64,000 nucleotides of DNA from Salipiger mangrovisoli (GCF_015223355.1 NZ_JADFFK010000006.1:1-64000), one strand, 5' to 3'; numbered from the stretch's first letter, positions 7,562-16,729 are shown. Notes: generated by a model from the letters alone, not told the origin. Translations and numbers: made by a program.

Positions 7562-8995
7562 TCAGCCCTTGGCGCCCTGGCCGCGCGCGTACATGTCCTC
7601 GTAGCGCACGATGTCGTCTTCGCCGACGTAAGAGCCGGTCTGCACCTCGATCAGCACCATCGGCACCTTGCCAGGATTTTCCATCCGGTGCACCGAGCCG
7701 AGCGGAATATACACGCTCTCGTTCTCGGTGATCAGCTTCACCTCGTCGTCCACCGTGACCCGCGCGGTGCCCTCCACCACGATCCAATGCTCGGAGCGGT
7801 GGAAGTGGCTTTGCAACGACAGCGAGGCGCCGGGGTGCACGTGGATGCGCTTCACCTGGAAGCGGCTGCCGACCACGAGGCTTTCGAACCAGCCCCAGGG
7901 GCGGTGATCCATCGGAAACTCGGTGGCCTGCTTCACGCCCTTTTCCGTCAGCGCGCTGACCGCCAGCTTGACGTCCTGCGAGCGATCCTTATGCGCCACC
8001 AGAACCGCATCCTTCATCGCCACGGCAATGATATCGTCCAGGCCGATGCCGACGAGTTGCACCGCCTCGGACTCCGAGCGCAGGATCGAGCTGCGGCAAT
8101 CGATGGCCGTCGCACCGCCGGAGGTCACCACGCCTTTCTCGTCCTGTTCCAGCTCACGCCAGATCGCATCCCAGCCGCCAAGATCGGACCAGCCTTCGCG
8201 GAAAGGCACAACCTCGAGATTGCTGGACTTCTCCATCACCGCGTAGTCGATCGAGATGTCCTCGGCCCCGCTCCAGGGCTCCGGGGCGAGCCGCAGGAAC
8301 CCGAGGTCCACCTCTGCCTGCTCGACCGCGGCCCGCACCGGCACAATGAGCTGGCGGGCGTGTGCCTCGAAGGCGGCGATGATATCCTTGACCCGGAACA
8401 GGAAGATGCCCGCGTTCCACAGGAAGTTTCCCTGTGTCAGCATGGCGGCGGCTGCATCCGCATCGGGTTTCTCGACGAAGCGGCGCAGTGGCACCGAGTC
8501 GCCCTTGCTGCCATCCAGCTCAAGATATCCAAAGCCGGTCTCCGGACGGTCCGGCTGGATCCCGAAGAGCACCAGCTTGCCCTGTTCGATCGCCGGGATG
8601 CCCTTCTCGACCGCGGCATGGAAGGCCTCGGTATCGGGCATCCGATGGTCCGAGGGCGCGACGATCATCGCGGCCTCGGGGTCCAGTGCGTGCAGGTGCA
8701 ATGCCGCCGCCAGCACCGCCGGTGCGGTATTTCTGCCCTCGGGCTCGATCAGGATGGCGCCGGGATCAATGCCGATCTCGGCGAGTTGCTCGACCACAAC
8801 GAAGCGGAAGGCGGAATTGGTCACGATCACCGGTGGGGCGAAGCGCGGGCTGCCGCCAAGCCGCGTTGCCGTCGCCTGAAACAGGCTCGTGTCGTCGATG
8901 AGGCTGGCGAATTGCTTCGGAAAGCTCTTGCGCGAAACCGGCCAGAGCCGGCTTCCGGACCCGCCACAGAGGATGACAGGGGTGATCCTAAGCAT
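7562..8995 (-). CDS. manC: Mannose-1-phosphate guanylyltransferase / mannose-6-phosphate isomerase
   Basis: A bifunctional type II enzyme of 477 residues. I chose ATG 8995 because GAGGAG lies 7-8 nt upstream; the frame also holds an upstream TTG at 9013. The N-terminal nucleotidyltransferase domain has ILCGGSGSRLWPVSR, FPKQF, EPEGRNTAPA and the FVEKP motif. The C-terminal cupin isomerase domain has RPWGWFESL, the metal-binding HPGASLSLQSHFHRSEHWIV (Q-x-H-x-H-R-x-E-H-W) and ENESVYIPLGSVHRMENPG. With manB it makes GDP-mannose from fructose-6-phosphate. The product may serve the exopolysaccharide locus after 57 kb. Confidence 0.95.
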   Translation of the reverse strand: MLRITPVILCGGSGSRLWPVSRKSFPKQFASLIDDTSLFQATATRLGGSPRFAPPVIVTNSAFRFVVVEQLAEIGIDPGAILIEPEGRNTAPAVLAAALHLHALDPEAAMIVAPSDHRMPDTEAFHAAVEKGIPAIEQGKLVLFGIQPDRPETGFGYLELDGSKGDSVPLRRFVEKPDADAAAAMLTQGNFLWNAGIFLFRVKDIIAAFEAHARQLIVPVRAAVEQAEVDLGFLRLAPEPWSGAEDISIDYAVMEKSSNLEVVPFREGWSDLGGWDAIWRELEQDEKGVVTSGGATAIDCRSSILRSESEAVQLVGIGLDDIIAVAMKDAVLVAHKDRSQDVKLAVSALTEKGVKQATEFPMDHRPWGWFESLVVGSRFQVKRIHVHPGASLSLQSHFHRSEHWIVVEGTARVTVDDEVKLITENESVYIPLGSVHRMENPGKVPMVLIEVQTGSYVGEDDIVRYEDMYARGQGAKG

Positions 8996-9136
8996 AGACT
9001 TACTCCTCGACAAACCTTGACCTCGTTAGAGTCCACAAGGGCGCCGAATTCCAGAACAAAATCTTCCGATCCCGGCTCGGCCCGGCAGAGGCACCGCAGC
9101 CCGTGGGATCGACAGCGGCACGAGAAGCGCGCGGGC

Positions 9137-9364
9137 TCAACCCTTGCGGATCAGGTACACTTGGGCTTCACCCTCGTCCGACGATCCGAGCAGGCTGTGC
9201 CCTGCCTCGTTGCAGAAGTGCGGCACGTCGATCACCGCCGCTGGATCGGTGGCGATCAATCGCAACACCTCGCCATTGGTCATGCCCTGAAGACGCTTGC
9301 GCGCCTTGAGCACCGGCAGCGGGCAGAGCAGCCCGCGGGCGTCGAGTTCCTGATCCCAAGTCAT
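9137..9364 (-). CDS. TusA-family sulfur carrier protein
   Basis: A 75-residue protein starting MTWDQELDARGLLCPLPVL, with the conserved CPxP helix start (Cys 14) that carries persulfide sulfur in TusA/SirA proteins. A second cysteine lies in DVPHFCNEAGH. Length and fold signature are typical. It stands alone between manC and the divergent soluble formate dehydrogenase genes. Because FdhD needs a sulfur supply for the formate dehydrogenase cofactor, a role as sulfur donor for that pathway is plausible but inferred only from position. Confidence 0.85.
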   Translation of the reverse strand: MTWDQELDARGLLCPLPVLKARKRLQGMTNGEVLRLIATDPAAVIDVPHFCNEAGHSLLGSSDEGEAQVYLIRKG

Positions 9365-9443
9365 GCGATCTGCATATCAGACGGCGCGGCGCTGTCCATC
9401 CTCTCGGGTTTCGGCCTGATGGGTTTCGCCATGATAGTTTTAT

Positions 9444-9455
9444 TCAATCGATTGA
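9444..9455. promoter_or_regulatory. Perfect 12-bp palindrome upstream of fdsGB
   Basis: TCAATCGATTGA at 9444-9455 is a perfect palindrome in the 167-bp divergent gap between the tusA-like gene and fdsGB, about 77 nt before the fdsGB start. It sits in an AT-rich patch (ATAGTTTTATTCAATCG) and overlaps a TTGACG -35-like hexamer at 9452. Soluble formate dehydrogenase operons are often controlled by LysR-type regulators that bind such sites. No regulator gene is adjacent here. Confidence 0.45.
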
Positions 9456-9531
9456 CGGTACAGCGATATTGACTGGGAATGATGGGATGCTTGAAGAACG
9501 GGCACCCACCGACGCGAAAGGGAGGCATCCG

Positions 9532-11226
9532 ATGGCGCTGGATCAGCAGCAGGGGATCTGGAAATCCGGCCGAAAGGGCGGCATGGGACGCGCCACGCCA
9601 AAGGGGCGGCAGCTCGACGACCGTGCGTGGGACGAGGTCAGGGCGCTGCTCGGCAACCGGCCGCGCCGCCGTGACCTGCTGATCGAATTCCTGCACCTGA
9701 TCCAGGACCGCTATCATCATCTGTCCGCCGCCCACCTGCGCGCGCTGGCCGAGGAAATGCGCTTGTCGATGGCCGAGGTCTGGGAAGTTGCCACCTTCTA
9801 CGCCCATTTCGACCCGGTGAAGGAAGGCGAGACCCCGCCCCCCGACCTGACCATCCGCGTCTGCGACTCCCTGTCCTGCGAGATGGCGGGCTCCGAGGCG
9901 CTGTTCGACGCGCTCTGCGCCGGCCATGATCCCGCGCGGGTCCGGGTGCTACGCGCGCCCTGCATGGGCCGCTGCGACACCGGACCGACGGTCGAGATCG
10001 GCCATCTGCACGTCGACCACGCCACCCCCGAGAAGATCGCGGCGGCCCTCGATGCAGGCGATTTCGAGCCGGTGATCCCCCGCTACGAGGGCTTCGAGGC
10101 CTATCGCGCCGGCGGCGGCTACGACAGGCTGCTTGCGCTGCGCGATGGCGGCGACTGGGAGAAGGTGCAGGACGAGATCCTTGCCGCCGGCCTGCGCGGC
10201 ATGGGCGGCGCCGGCTTCCCCTCGGGCAAGAAATGGGGCTTCGTGCGCGCCAATCCCGGCCCGCGCTACCTTGCCGTGAACGGCGACGAGGGCGAGCCGG
10301 GCACCTTCAAGGATCGCTACTACCTCGAACGCACGCCGCACATGATGCTCGAAGGGATGCTGATCGCCGCCTGGGCGGTCGAGGCGGAGACCTGCTTCAT
10401 CTACATGCGCGATGAGTACCCGGCGATCCACCACATCCTGCACAAGGAGCTCGCCGCGCTCGAGGCCGCGGGGATCGTCCCTGCCGGCTACATCGACCTG
10501 CGCCGCGGCGCAGGCGCCTATATCTGCGGCGAAGAGTCGGCGATGATCGAGTCGATCGAGGGCAAGCGCGGCATGCCCCGTCTGCGCCCGCCCTTCGTGG
10601 CGCAGGTGGGCATCTTCGACCGACCGACGCTGGTGCACAACGTCGAGACGCTGCACTGGATCGGCCGGATCACCCGCGAGGGCCACGCCATCAAGTCCGG
10701 CATCGCCCACAATGATCGCAAGGGGATGCGCAGCTACTCGCTGTCGGGCCGTGTCGCGCGTCCCGGCGTCTACGTGCTGCCCGCGGGCAGCACGATCAAC
10801 GACCTGATCATCGCGGCGGGCGGCATGGCCGAGGGGCATGTGTTCAAGGCTTACCAGCCGGGCGGCCCCTCGTCCGGCCTGCTGCCCGCCTCTCTGGGCG
10901 ACGTGCCGCTGGATTTCGACACGCTGCAACCGCATGGCACCTTCATCGGCTCCGCCGCCGTGGTGGTGCTCTCGGAGCAGGACAGCGCCCGCGGCGCGGC
11001 GCTCAACATGCTGAAGTTCTTCGAGAAGGAGAGCTGCGGCCAATGCACCCCCTGCCGCGTCGGCTGCGAGAAAGCGGTGAAGCTGATGCAGGCGGACCGC
11101 TGGGATGCAGAGCTTCTGGAAGACCTCTGTCAGGTGATGACCGACGCCTCGATTTGCGGTCTTGGACAAGCCGCCCCGAACCCGATCAGGCTAGTGATGA
11201 AACATTTCCCCGAGGAGGTGAAATGA
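9532..11226 (+). CDS. NAD-dependent formate dehydrogenase, fused gamma-beta (FdsG-FdsB) subunit
   Basis: A 564-residue diaphorase subunit. ATG 9532 is chosen for its GGAGG at 9521-9525; in-frame TTG 9469 and ATG 9487 lack a comparable site. Residues 1 to about 170 are NuoE/FdsG-like, with the [2Fe-2S] thioredoxin-fold cysteines CDSLSC (from residue 111) and CMGRCDTGP. The rest is NuoF/FdsB-like: FMN/NADH loops GLRGMGGAGFPSGKKWGF and GDEGEPGTFKDR, GAYICGEESAM, then [4Fe-4S] ligands ESCGQCTPCRVGC (about residue 502) and SICGLG. It moves electrons from FdsA to NAD+ in the cytoplasm. In Rhodobacter capsulatus the two subunits are separate genes. FdsA follows after a possible 36-codon ORF. Confidence 0.93.
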   Translation: MALDQQQGIWKSGRKGGMGRATPKGRQLDDRAWDEVRALLGNRPRRRDLLIEFLHLIQDRYHHLSAAHLRALAEEMRLSMAEVWEVATFYAHFDPVKEGETPPPDLTIRVCDSLSCEMAGSEALFDALCAGHDPARVRVLRAPCMGRCDTGPTVEIGHLHVDHATPEKIAAALDAGDFEPVIPRYEGFEAYRAGGGYDRLLALRDGGDWEKVQDEILAAGLRGMGGAGFPSGKKWGFVRANPGPRYLAVNGDEGEPGTFKDRYYLERTPHMMLEGMLIAAWAVEAETCFIYMRDEYPAIHHILHKELAALEAAGIVPAGYIDLRRGAGAYICGEESAMIESIEGKRGMPRLRPPFVAQVGIFDRPTLVHNVETLHWIGRITREGHAIKSGIAHNDRKGMRSYSLSGRVARPGVYVLPAGSTINDLIIAAGGMAEGHVFKAYQPGGPSSGLLPASLGDVPLDFDTLQPHGTFIGSAAVVVLSEQDSARGAALNMLKFFEKESCGQCTPCRVGCEKAVKLMQADRWDAELLEDLCQVMTDASICGLGQAAPNPIRLVMKHFPEEVK

Positions 11227-11333
11227 TGCGCGGTCCCGCTCCCTGTCCCTCTCGGACCGCGCAGCAGCGCGGCCGCGGCCAACGTCCCGCCGCGGCCGCA
11301 CCCAAACCGCAGCCCAGCCAGCGCGAGGCATAA
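11223..11333 (+). CDS. Possible 36-residue proline/glutamine-rich peptide between fdsGB and fdsA
   Basis: An ORF from ATG 11223 (a second ATG is at 11226) overlaps the fdsGB stop as ATGA and is preceded by a near-perfect ribosome site GAGGAGGTGAA within fdsGB. It encodes 36 residues beginning MMRGPAPCPS and ending PKPQPSQREA. It stops at TAA 11331-11333, three bases before the fdsA ATG. The peptide is basic and low-complexity and has no known relative that I recognise. It could be a real small protein or a coupling device that delivers ribosomes to fdsA, whose own ribosome site is weak. Confidence 0.4.
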   Translation: MMRGPAPCPSRTAQQRGRGQRPAAAAPKPQPSQREA

Positions 11334-11336
11334 GTC

Positions 11337-14105
11337 ATGGCCGACGGATCGAGCATTCCCCAGACCTCTTTCATCCTTGATGGCAAAGAGGTCAGCGCCT
11401 TCCCCGGCGAGACCATCTGGCAGGTCGCCAAGCGGCTCGGCACCACGATCCCGCATCTCTGCCACAAGGACGCGCCCGGCTACCGGCCCGACGGCAACTG
11501 CCGCGCCTGCATGGTCGAGATCGACGGCGAGCGCACGCTGGCCGCCTCGTGCTGCCGCGCGCCCGCGGAAGGCATGAAGGTGACCACCGACAGCGCCCGC
11601 GCCAAGAAGTCGCGCGAGATGGTGATGGAGCTGCTGCTGGCCGACCAGCCTGCCCGCGAGGCGGCGCATGACCGCGGCTCGCACCTGTGGGACATGGCCG
11701 AGCAGACCGGCGTCACCGAGAGCCGCTTTCCCGCGATGGAAAAGGCCCGCATCCCGCTGCTCGACGACAGCCACGTGGCGATGAAGGTCAATCTCGACGC
11801 CTGCATCCAGTGCAACCTGTGTGTACGGGCCTGCCGCGAGGTGCAGGTGAACGACGTGATCGGCATGGCCGACCGCGGGCATGACACCTTTCCGGTCTTC
11901 GACATGGATGATCCGATGGGCGACAGCACCTGCGTGGCCTGCGGCGAATGCGTTCAGGCCTGCCCGACCGGCGCGCTGATGCCCGCCACGGTGATGGATG
12001 CCGAGCAGCACGGCGACAGCCGCGACTTCGACGAGGCGGTGCAGTCGGTCTGCCCGTTCTGCGGCGTCGGCTGCCAGGTCTCGCTGAAGCTGAAGGACGG
12101 CAAGGTCAAATACGTCGAGGGTATCAACGGACCGGCCAACGAGGGGCGGCTCTGCGTCAAGGGGCGCTTCGGCTTCGACTACATCCATCACCCGCACCGG
12201 CTGACCAAACCGCTGATCCGCCTCGACGGGGCCGAGAAGGGGCTGAACGTCGATCCCGCCAACCCGTTCACCCATTTCCGCGAAGCCTCGTGGGACGAGG
12301 CGATGTCATTTGCGGCCAGCGGCCTTGCCAAGCTGCACGACGAGCGCGGCGAGACGGTCGCCGGTTTTGGCTCGGCCAAATGCACCAACGAAGAGGCCTA
12401 CCTCTTCCAGAAGCTCATCCGTCAGGGCTTTGGTCACAACAACGTCGACCATTGCACCCGGCTGTGCCACGCATCGTCGGTCTCGGCCCTGATGGAGAAC
12501 GTGGGCTCGGGCGCGGTCTCGGCCACCTTCAACGAGATCGAGAACGCCGACGTCGCCATCGTCATCGGCGCCAACCCGATCGAGAACCACCCGGTCGCCG
12601 CGACCTTCTTCAAGCAGTTCGCCAAGCGCGGCGGCAAGCTCATCGTCATGGACCCGCGCGGCCACGCGCTCAAGCGCTTCGCCAGCCACATGGTGCAGTT
12701 CCGCCCCGGCGCCGATGTGCCACTGCTCAATTCGATCATGTCGGTGATCGTCGAGGAAGGGCTCTACGATCAGGCCTATATCGACAAGTTCACCGAGAAC
12801 TGGGAAGCCGAGAAGCAGCACCTCGCCGGCTTCGCCCCGGAAACGCTGGAGGATCTGACCGGTATCGATGCCGCTTTGGTGCGCGACGTTGCCCGCACCT
12901 TCGCCACCGCCAACGCGGGGCTGATCTTCTGGGGCATGGGCGTCAGCCAGCACATCCACGGCACCGACAACTCGCGCTGCCTGATCAGCCTCGCGCTGAT
13001 GACCGGCAACGTCGGCAAGCCCGGCGCCGGGCTGCATCCGCTGCGCGGGCAGAACAACGTGCAGGGGGCCTCTGACGCGGGCCTCATCCCGATGTTCCTG
13101 CCCGACTACCAGGATGTGACCAACGACGGCGTGCGCTCGGCCTTCACCGAGATCTGGGGCTCGGGCGACTTCAGCGGCAAGAAGGGCCTGACGGTCACGG
13201 AAATCATGGACGCGGTGCACGAGGGCGGCATCCGCGGCATGTACATCCTTGGCGAGAACCCGGCCATGTCGGACCCGGACGTCACCCACGCCCGCGCCGC
13301 GCTCGCGAAGCTCGAGCATCTGGTGGTGCAGGACATCTTCCTGACCGAGACCGCCAATTACGCCGACGTGATCCTGCCCGCCGCGGCCTTCTACGAGAAG
13401 ACCGGCACGGTCACCAATACCAACCGGCAGGTGCAGATGGGCCGCGCCGGGGCCACGCCGCCGGGCGAAGCGCGCGAGGATTGGGCGATCACCACCGAGC
13501 TGGCGCAGCGCCTCGGGCTCGGCTGGACCTACACCCACCCGCGCGAGGTCTTTGCCGAGATGAAGCGCGGCATGCCGTCCTTCGACAACATCACCTGGGA
13601 GCGGCTGGAACGCGAGGACGCGGTCACCTACCCGTCGCTCTCGCCCGAGGATCCCGGCCAGCCCATCGTCTTCGCCGATGGCTTCCCGCGCGAGGGCGGA
13701 CGCGCCCGCTTCACCCCCGCCTCGGTGATCCCCCCGGACGAGACACCGGATGCGGAGTACCCGATGATCCTGACCACCGGGCGGCAGCTCGAGCACTGGC
13801 ACACCGGCTCGATGACCCGCCGCTCGAAGGTGCTGGACGCGGTCGAGCCGGGGGCGAACTGCTCGCTGCATCCCTCGACCCTGCGCAGGCTCGGCGTGGA
13901 GCCGGGCGGCATGGTTAAGCTGCAGACCCGCCGCGGCGAGATCGAGGTCATGGCCCGCGCCGACCGCGCGGTGGCGCCGGACATGGTGTTCCTGCCCTTC
14001 GCCTATGTCGAGGCGGCGGCGAACATCCTGACCAACCCGGCCATCGACCCCTTCGGCAAGATCCCCGAGTTCAAGTTCTCGGCGGTGCGGGTCACGGCGG
14101 CCTAG
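11337..14105 (+). CDS. fdsA: NAD-dependent formate dehydrogenase alpha subunit FdsA
   Basis: The 922-residue catalytic subunit oxidises formate to CO2 in the cytoplasm. Domains in order: N-terminal [2Fe-2S] ferredoxin (Cys 42, 55, 58, 72/73), a NuoG-like segment, two [4Fe-4S] motifs (CIQCNLCVRAC near 156 and CVACGECVQAC near 199), then the bis-MGD domain with CPFCGVGC near 237. The active-site segment HCTRLCHASS puts the Mo/W ligand Cys at residue 377 followed by His, so this is a Cys enzyme, not a selenoprotein. A C-terminal molybdopterin-dinucleotide-binding domain ends the chain. FdsC and FdsD, found next to FdsA in R. capsulatus, are absent here; fdhD at 1982 may substitute for FdsC. Confidence 0.95.
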   Translation: MADGSSIPQTSFILDGKEVSAFPGETIWQVAKRLGTTIPHLCHKDAPGYRPDGNCRACMVEIDGERTLAASCCRAPAEGMKVTTDSARAKKSREMVMELLLADQPAREAAHDRGSHLWDMAEQTGVTESRFPAMEKARIPLLDDSHVAMKVNLDACIQCNLCVRACREVQVNDVIGMADRGHDTFPVFDMDDPMGDSTCVACGECVQACPTGALMPATVMDAEQHGDSRDFDEAVQSVCPFCGVGCQVSLKLKDGKVKYVEGINGPANEGRLCVKGRFGFDYIHHPHRLTKPLIRLDGAEKGLNVDPANPFTHFREASWDEAMSFAASGLAKLHDERGETVAGFGSAKCTNEEAYLFQKLIRQGFGHNNVDHCTRLCHASSVSALMENVGSGAVSATFNEIENADVAIVIGANPIENHPVAATFFKQFAKRGGKLIVMDPRGHALKRFASHMVQFRPGADVPLLNSIMSVIVEEGLYDQAYIDKFTENWEAEKQHLAGFAPETLEDLTGIDAALVRDVARTFATANAGLIFWGMGVSQHIHGTDNSRCLISLALMTGNVGKPGAGLHPLRGQNNVQGASDAGLIPMFLPDYQDVTNDGVRSAFTEIWGSGDFSGKKGLTVTEIMDAVHEGGIRGMYILGENPAMSDPDVTHARAALAKLEHLVVQDIFLTETANYADVILPAAAFYEKTGTVTNTNRQVQMGRAGATPPGEAREDWAITTELAQRLGLGWTYTHPREVFAEMKRGMPSFDNITWERLEREDAVTYPSLSPEDPGQPIVFADGFPREGGRARFTPASVIPPDETPDAEYPMILTTGRQLEHWHTGSMTRRSKVLDAVEPGANCSLHPSTLRRLGVEPGGMVKLQTRRGEIEVMARADRAVAPDMVFLPFAYVEAAANILTNPAIDPFGKIPEFKFSAVRVTAA

Positions 14106-14114
14106 CGGGCCGAG

Positions 14115-14136
14115 GGCCGGGCGCGCGCGCCCGGCC
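14115..14136. terminator. GC-rich hairpin between convergent fdsA and histidine kinase genes
   Basis: A 22-nt perfect palindrome (GGCCGGGCGC and its complement around a 2-nt centre) sits 10 nt after the fdsA stop and 34 nt before the convergent kinase stop. There is no T tract. Position and symmetry suggest a bidirectional terminator or 3' end stabiliser. Confidence 0.5.
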
Positions 14137-14170
14137 GCTTCGCCCTGGTTCCGGACGGGCTGGCGCGCCC

Positions 14171-16138
14171 TCACCCCGCCGTGGGCAGCCACACGGTGAA
14201 CACCGCCCCGCCTTCCGGTGCATTGGCGGCGGTGATCAGGCCACCCGCGCGCTGCACGATGCTCTGCGAGATCGACAGCCCAAGCCCCGTGCCTTCGCCC
14301 CGACGGGTGGTGAAGAATGGATCGAAGATCGACGGCAGGTGATCGGGCGCGATCCCCGGCCCGGTGTCGCGCACCACCAGCGCCACGCCCGGCTGCCCGT
14401 CCCGCGCAGTTTCCGTCAGCACCAGCGAGAGCCGTCCCGCCTCGCCCATCGCCTGCGCGGCGTTGAGCACGAGGTTGATCACCACCTGCTGCATCTCGCC
14501 CGCGTCGATGGCCACCTGCGGCAGCGCGGGCAGGTCGGTGGTGACCTCTACCGCCCCCTTGTGCAGCGCGTGCTCGACCAGCAGCAGCGAGTCCTCGACC
14601 AGCGGCGCGAGGTCCACGCTTTCACCGCAGTCCGAGAACTCGGCGGGCCGGGCAAATTTCAGCAGCTTGCCGACGATCGCCTCCATGCGCAGGATTTGCC
14701 GGTCGATCAGCGTCAGCTCGGTCTCGACCCGCCCGGCCTCCTCGCCCAACTCCATACGGATCACCTCGACGTTGCCCTGGATCACCGCCATCGGGTTGTT
14801 GATCTCATGCGCAACGCCGGCGGTGATCTCGCCGATCGAAGCAAGCTTCTCGCTCATCACCAGCTGGCGGTAGGTCTCTTCGAGCTTGGCATTGGCCTCG
14901 CGCAGCTCGGCCGTACGGGTATCGACCCGATCCTCCAGTTCCTCCGCCCAGGCCCGCAGCTTCAGGTCACGGTCCTGAACCTGGTCGAGCAACCCGTCGA
15001 GATGCGCTGCCACCTGGCCGATCTCGTCATGCGCCCCGACCGGGCCGATCCGCGCCGAGAGGTTGCCTCGACCGACCCGGCGCATGGTGTGGGTCATCCG
15101 TTCGAGCGGGGCGAAGATACCCTTGGCCATCCACAGGAAGACCGGTGCCGAGAGGCCAAGAACGGCCGCGAAGGCGGCCATCATCCACAGGTAGGCGGCG
15201 CGCTTGGCCTCGGCGAAGGGCGCCTCGAGGAAGCCGACGTAGAGCATGCCGACGCGCGCACCGAAGCTGTCGGTCAGCGGAAGGTAGCCCGAGATGTACC
15301 AGTCGTTGACCACGAAGGCGCGGTCGAGCCAGGTGCGGCCCTCGTCCAGCACCGCGTTGCGCACCGAGGCCGAGACGCGGGTGCCGAGCGCCCGCACGTC
15401 CTCGAAGAGCCGCACGTTGGTCGAGATCCGCACGTCGTCGAGGAAGAGCGTCGCCGTGCCTTGCCGCGTGCCGCCGGTCTCCGGGTTGAGATAGACCAGC
15501 GCGTTGATCGCGTCGATGAAGCCGAGGTTGCTGTTGAGCAGGATGCCCCCGACCAGCACGCCTTCGTGGCCCGGCAGGCTGACCGGGCTCGCGGCGTGCA
15601 CCACCATCCCACGCTCCTCGACGCGGCGGTCGCTGGGCGCGGCGGCCGGCGTCGCGATCAGGTCGATCCGCGCCCGTCCGGCAAGGTTGCGCGGCAGCGA
15701 CGCCAGCGCGTCGGGCGGGAAGATGTCGAGCGCCGAACCCGCATGGCCTTCGGCCGCCGCGGCGATCACCGGCCAGCGCTGCGCGGCGGCGGCGCTGCTG
15801 CCCGCGGGCAGGTAGTAGAGAAAATCCAGCCGCAGTTCGGCACGCTTGGCCAGCATGAACGTGCGGTCGGGCACCTCGCCCGAGAAGGCCTCGGCAAAGG
15901 CCACCGAGCCCGCCACGCCGGACAGCTCGTCACCGGTGCGCACCATGATCCGCGACAGGTACTGCTCGGCAATGCGCAGGTCGCTCTGCACGTTGGCAGC
16001 CAGCACCTTGTCGTAGTCCTCGGTCCAGCGGGTCATGCCGAGCAGCAGCAGGAGCGGCATCAGCACGACCAGCGGCGCAAGCGCAAGAATCAGCAGGCGC
16101 AGGCGGACAGAGATCATCGGGCGGGTCTTGGCTTTCAT
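14171..16138 (-). CDS. Sensor histidine kinase (Cache-HAMP-HisKA-HATPase)
   Basis: A 655-residue membrane kinase. One membrane helix lies near residues 10-30, then a periplasmic Cache-like sensor region to about 310. A second helix (around YLWMMAAFAAVLGL) is followed by HAMP, a coiled-coil linker, the H-box GVAHEINNPMAVIQG (His near 442) and an ATPase with DTGPGIAP, FDPFFTTR and GEGTGLGLSIS. This is the NtrB/DctB type of kinase that pairs with NtrC-type regulators. It is the last gene of the minus-strand arm of the formate dehydrogenase divergon. An NtrC-type regulator ends the opposite arm at 29568-30944 and is the likely partner. The signal is probably periplasmic; formate is a guess. Confidence 0.88.
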   Translation of the reverse strand: MKAKTRPMISVRLRLLILALAPLVVLMPLLLLLGMTRWTEDYDKVLAANVQSDLRIAEQYLSRIMVRTGDELSGVAGSVAFAEAFSGEVPDRTFMLAKRAELRLDFLYYLPAGSSAAAAQRWPVIAAAAEGHAGSALDIFPPDALASLPRNLAGRARIDLIATPAAAPSDRRVEERGMVVHAASPVSLPGHEGVLVGGILLNSNLGFIDAINALVYLNPETGGTRQGTATLFLDDVRISTNVRLFEDVRALGTRVSASVRNAVLDEGRTWLDRAFVVNDWYISGYLPLTDSFGARVGMLYVGFLEAPFAEAKRAAYLWMMAAFAAVLGLSAPVFLWMAKGIFAPLERMTHTMRRVGRGNLSARIGPVGAHDEIGQVAAHLDGLLDQVQDRDLKLRAWAEELEDRVDTRTAELREANAKLEETYRQLVMSEKLASIGEITAGVAHEINNPMAVIQGNVEVIRMELGEEAGRVETELTLIDRQILRMEAIVGKLLKFARPAEFSDCGESVDLAPLVEDSLLLVEHALHKGAVEVTTDLPALPQVAIDAGEMQQVVINLVLNAAQAMGEAGRLSLVLTETARDGQPGVALVVRDTGPGIAPDHLPSIFDPFFTTRRGEGTGLGLSISQSIVQRAGGLITAANAPEGGAVFTVWLPTAG

Positions 16139-16221
16139 GTCGGGGGCGAGCCTAGCACGGCCCCCGCCCCCGGTCAGTCCGGATTGTCGGGCCGGATTCT
16201 CGGGCTGGTTCGGCGCCCGTC

Positions 16222-16719
16222 TTAGTGGTGGTGGTCGTGCGGATCGTCGAGCGCGCCGTGGATGGCGAACTGCTCGAGCCCGGCATCGCTGGCCTCGATC
16301 ACCCGGTAGCTCTCGCGCACCCCGGCGTCGGTCAGCTCGCGCGCGACGGTGAGCAGCGTGTTGGCGGCATGGTCCTCGCAGAGCTCGACCATCTGCGCCA
16401 GTTCCTCGGCGGCGACCGGACGCGCGGCCTCGACCGAAGGCGCTCCGTAGTAGGTCACGAAATGCTCCGCCAAGAGGTCGGTCAGCGCCTGCACCTCGGC
16501 GGGCTCGACATTGGTCACCGCGACAAAGGTCACCCGGCCGAAGGTCTCGAGCCCCAGCCAGCCGTTTGCAAAGGCCTGCCGCGCCTTTCCGGTGAGGTCA
16601 CCCTCGGTCCAGTTGGAGAACTCGAAGCCGCCCGAGATGCACCACTCGCCGGTGCGCGCGGGCGAGGCGAAGACACGGGTGTCGCTCTCGTCGAAATGGA
16701 TGGCGCGGGCGAGTTTCAT
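16222..16719 (-). CDS. DUF6505-type protein, formate dehydrogenase accessory
   Basis: A 165-residue soluble protein starting MKLARAIHFDESDTRVF, the beginning I associate with proteins annotated DUF6505 in Rhodobacterales. It ends in a histidine tail DDPHDHHH that could bind metal. There is no signal peptide, and it has cysteines at CISGG and ELCEDH. It lies 10 nt downstream of the DUF4444 gene in the left arm of the formate dehydrogenase divergon. The function is unknown. Co-location suggests maturation or assembly of the periplasmic formate dehydrogenase. Confidence 0.72.
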   Translation of the reverse strand: MKLARAIHFDESDTRVFASPARTGEWCISGGFEFSNWTEGDLTGKARQAFANGWLGLETFGRVTFVAVTNVEPAEVQALTDLLAEHFVTYYGAPSVEAARPVAAEELAQMVELCEDHAANTLLTVARELTDAGVRESYRVIEASDAGLEQFAIHGALDDPHDHHH

Positions 16720-16729
16720 GCGTGATCCT

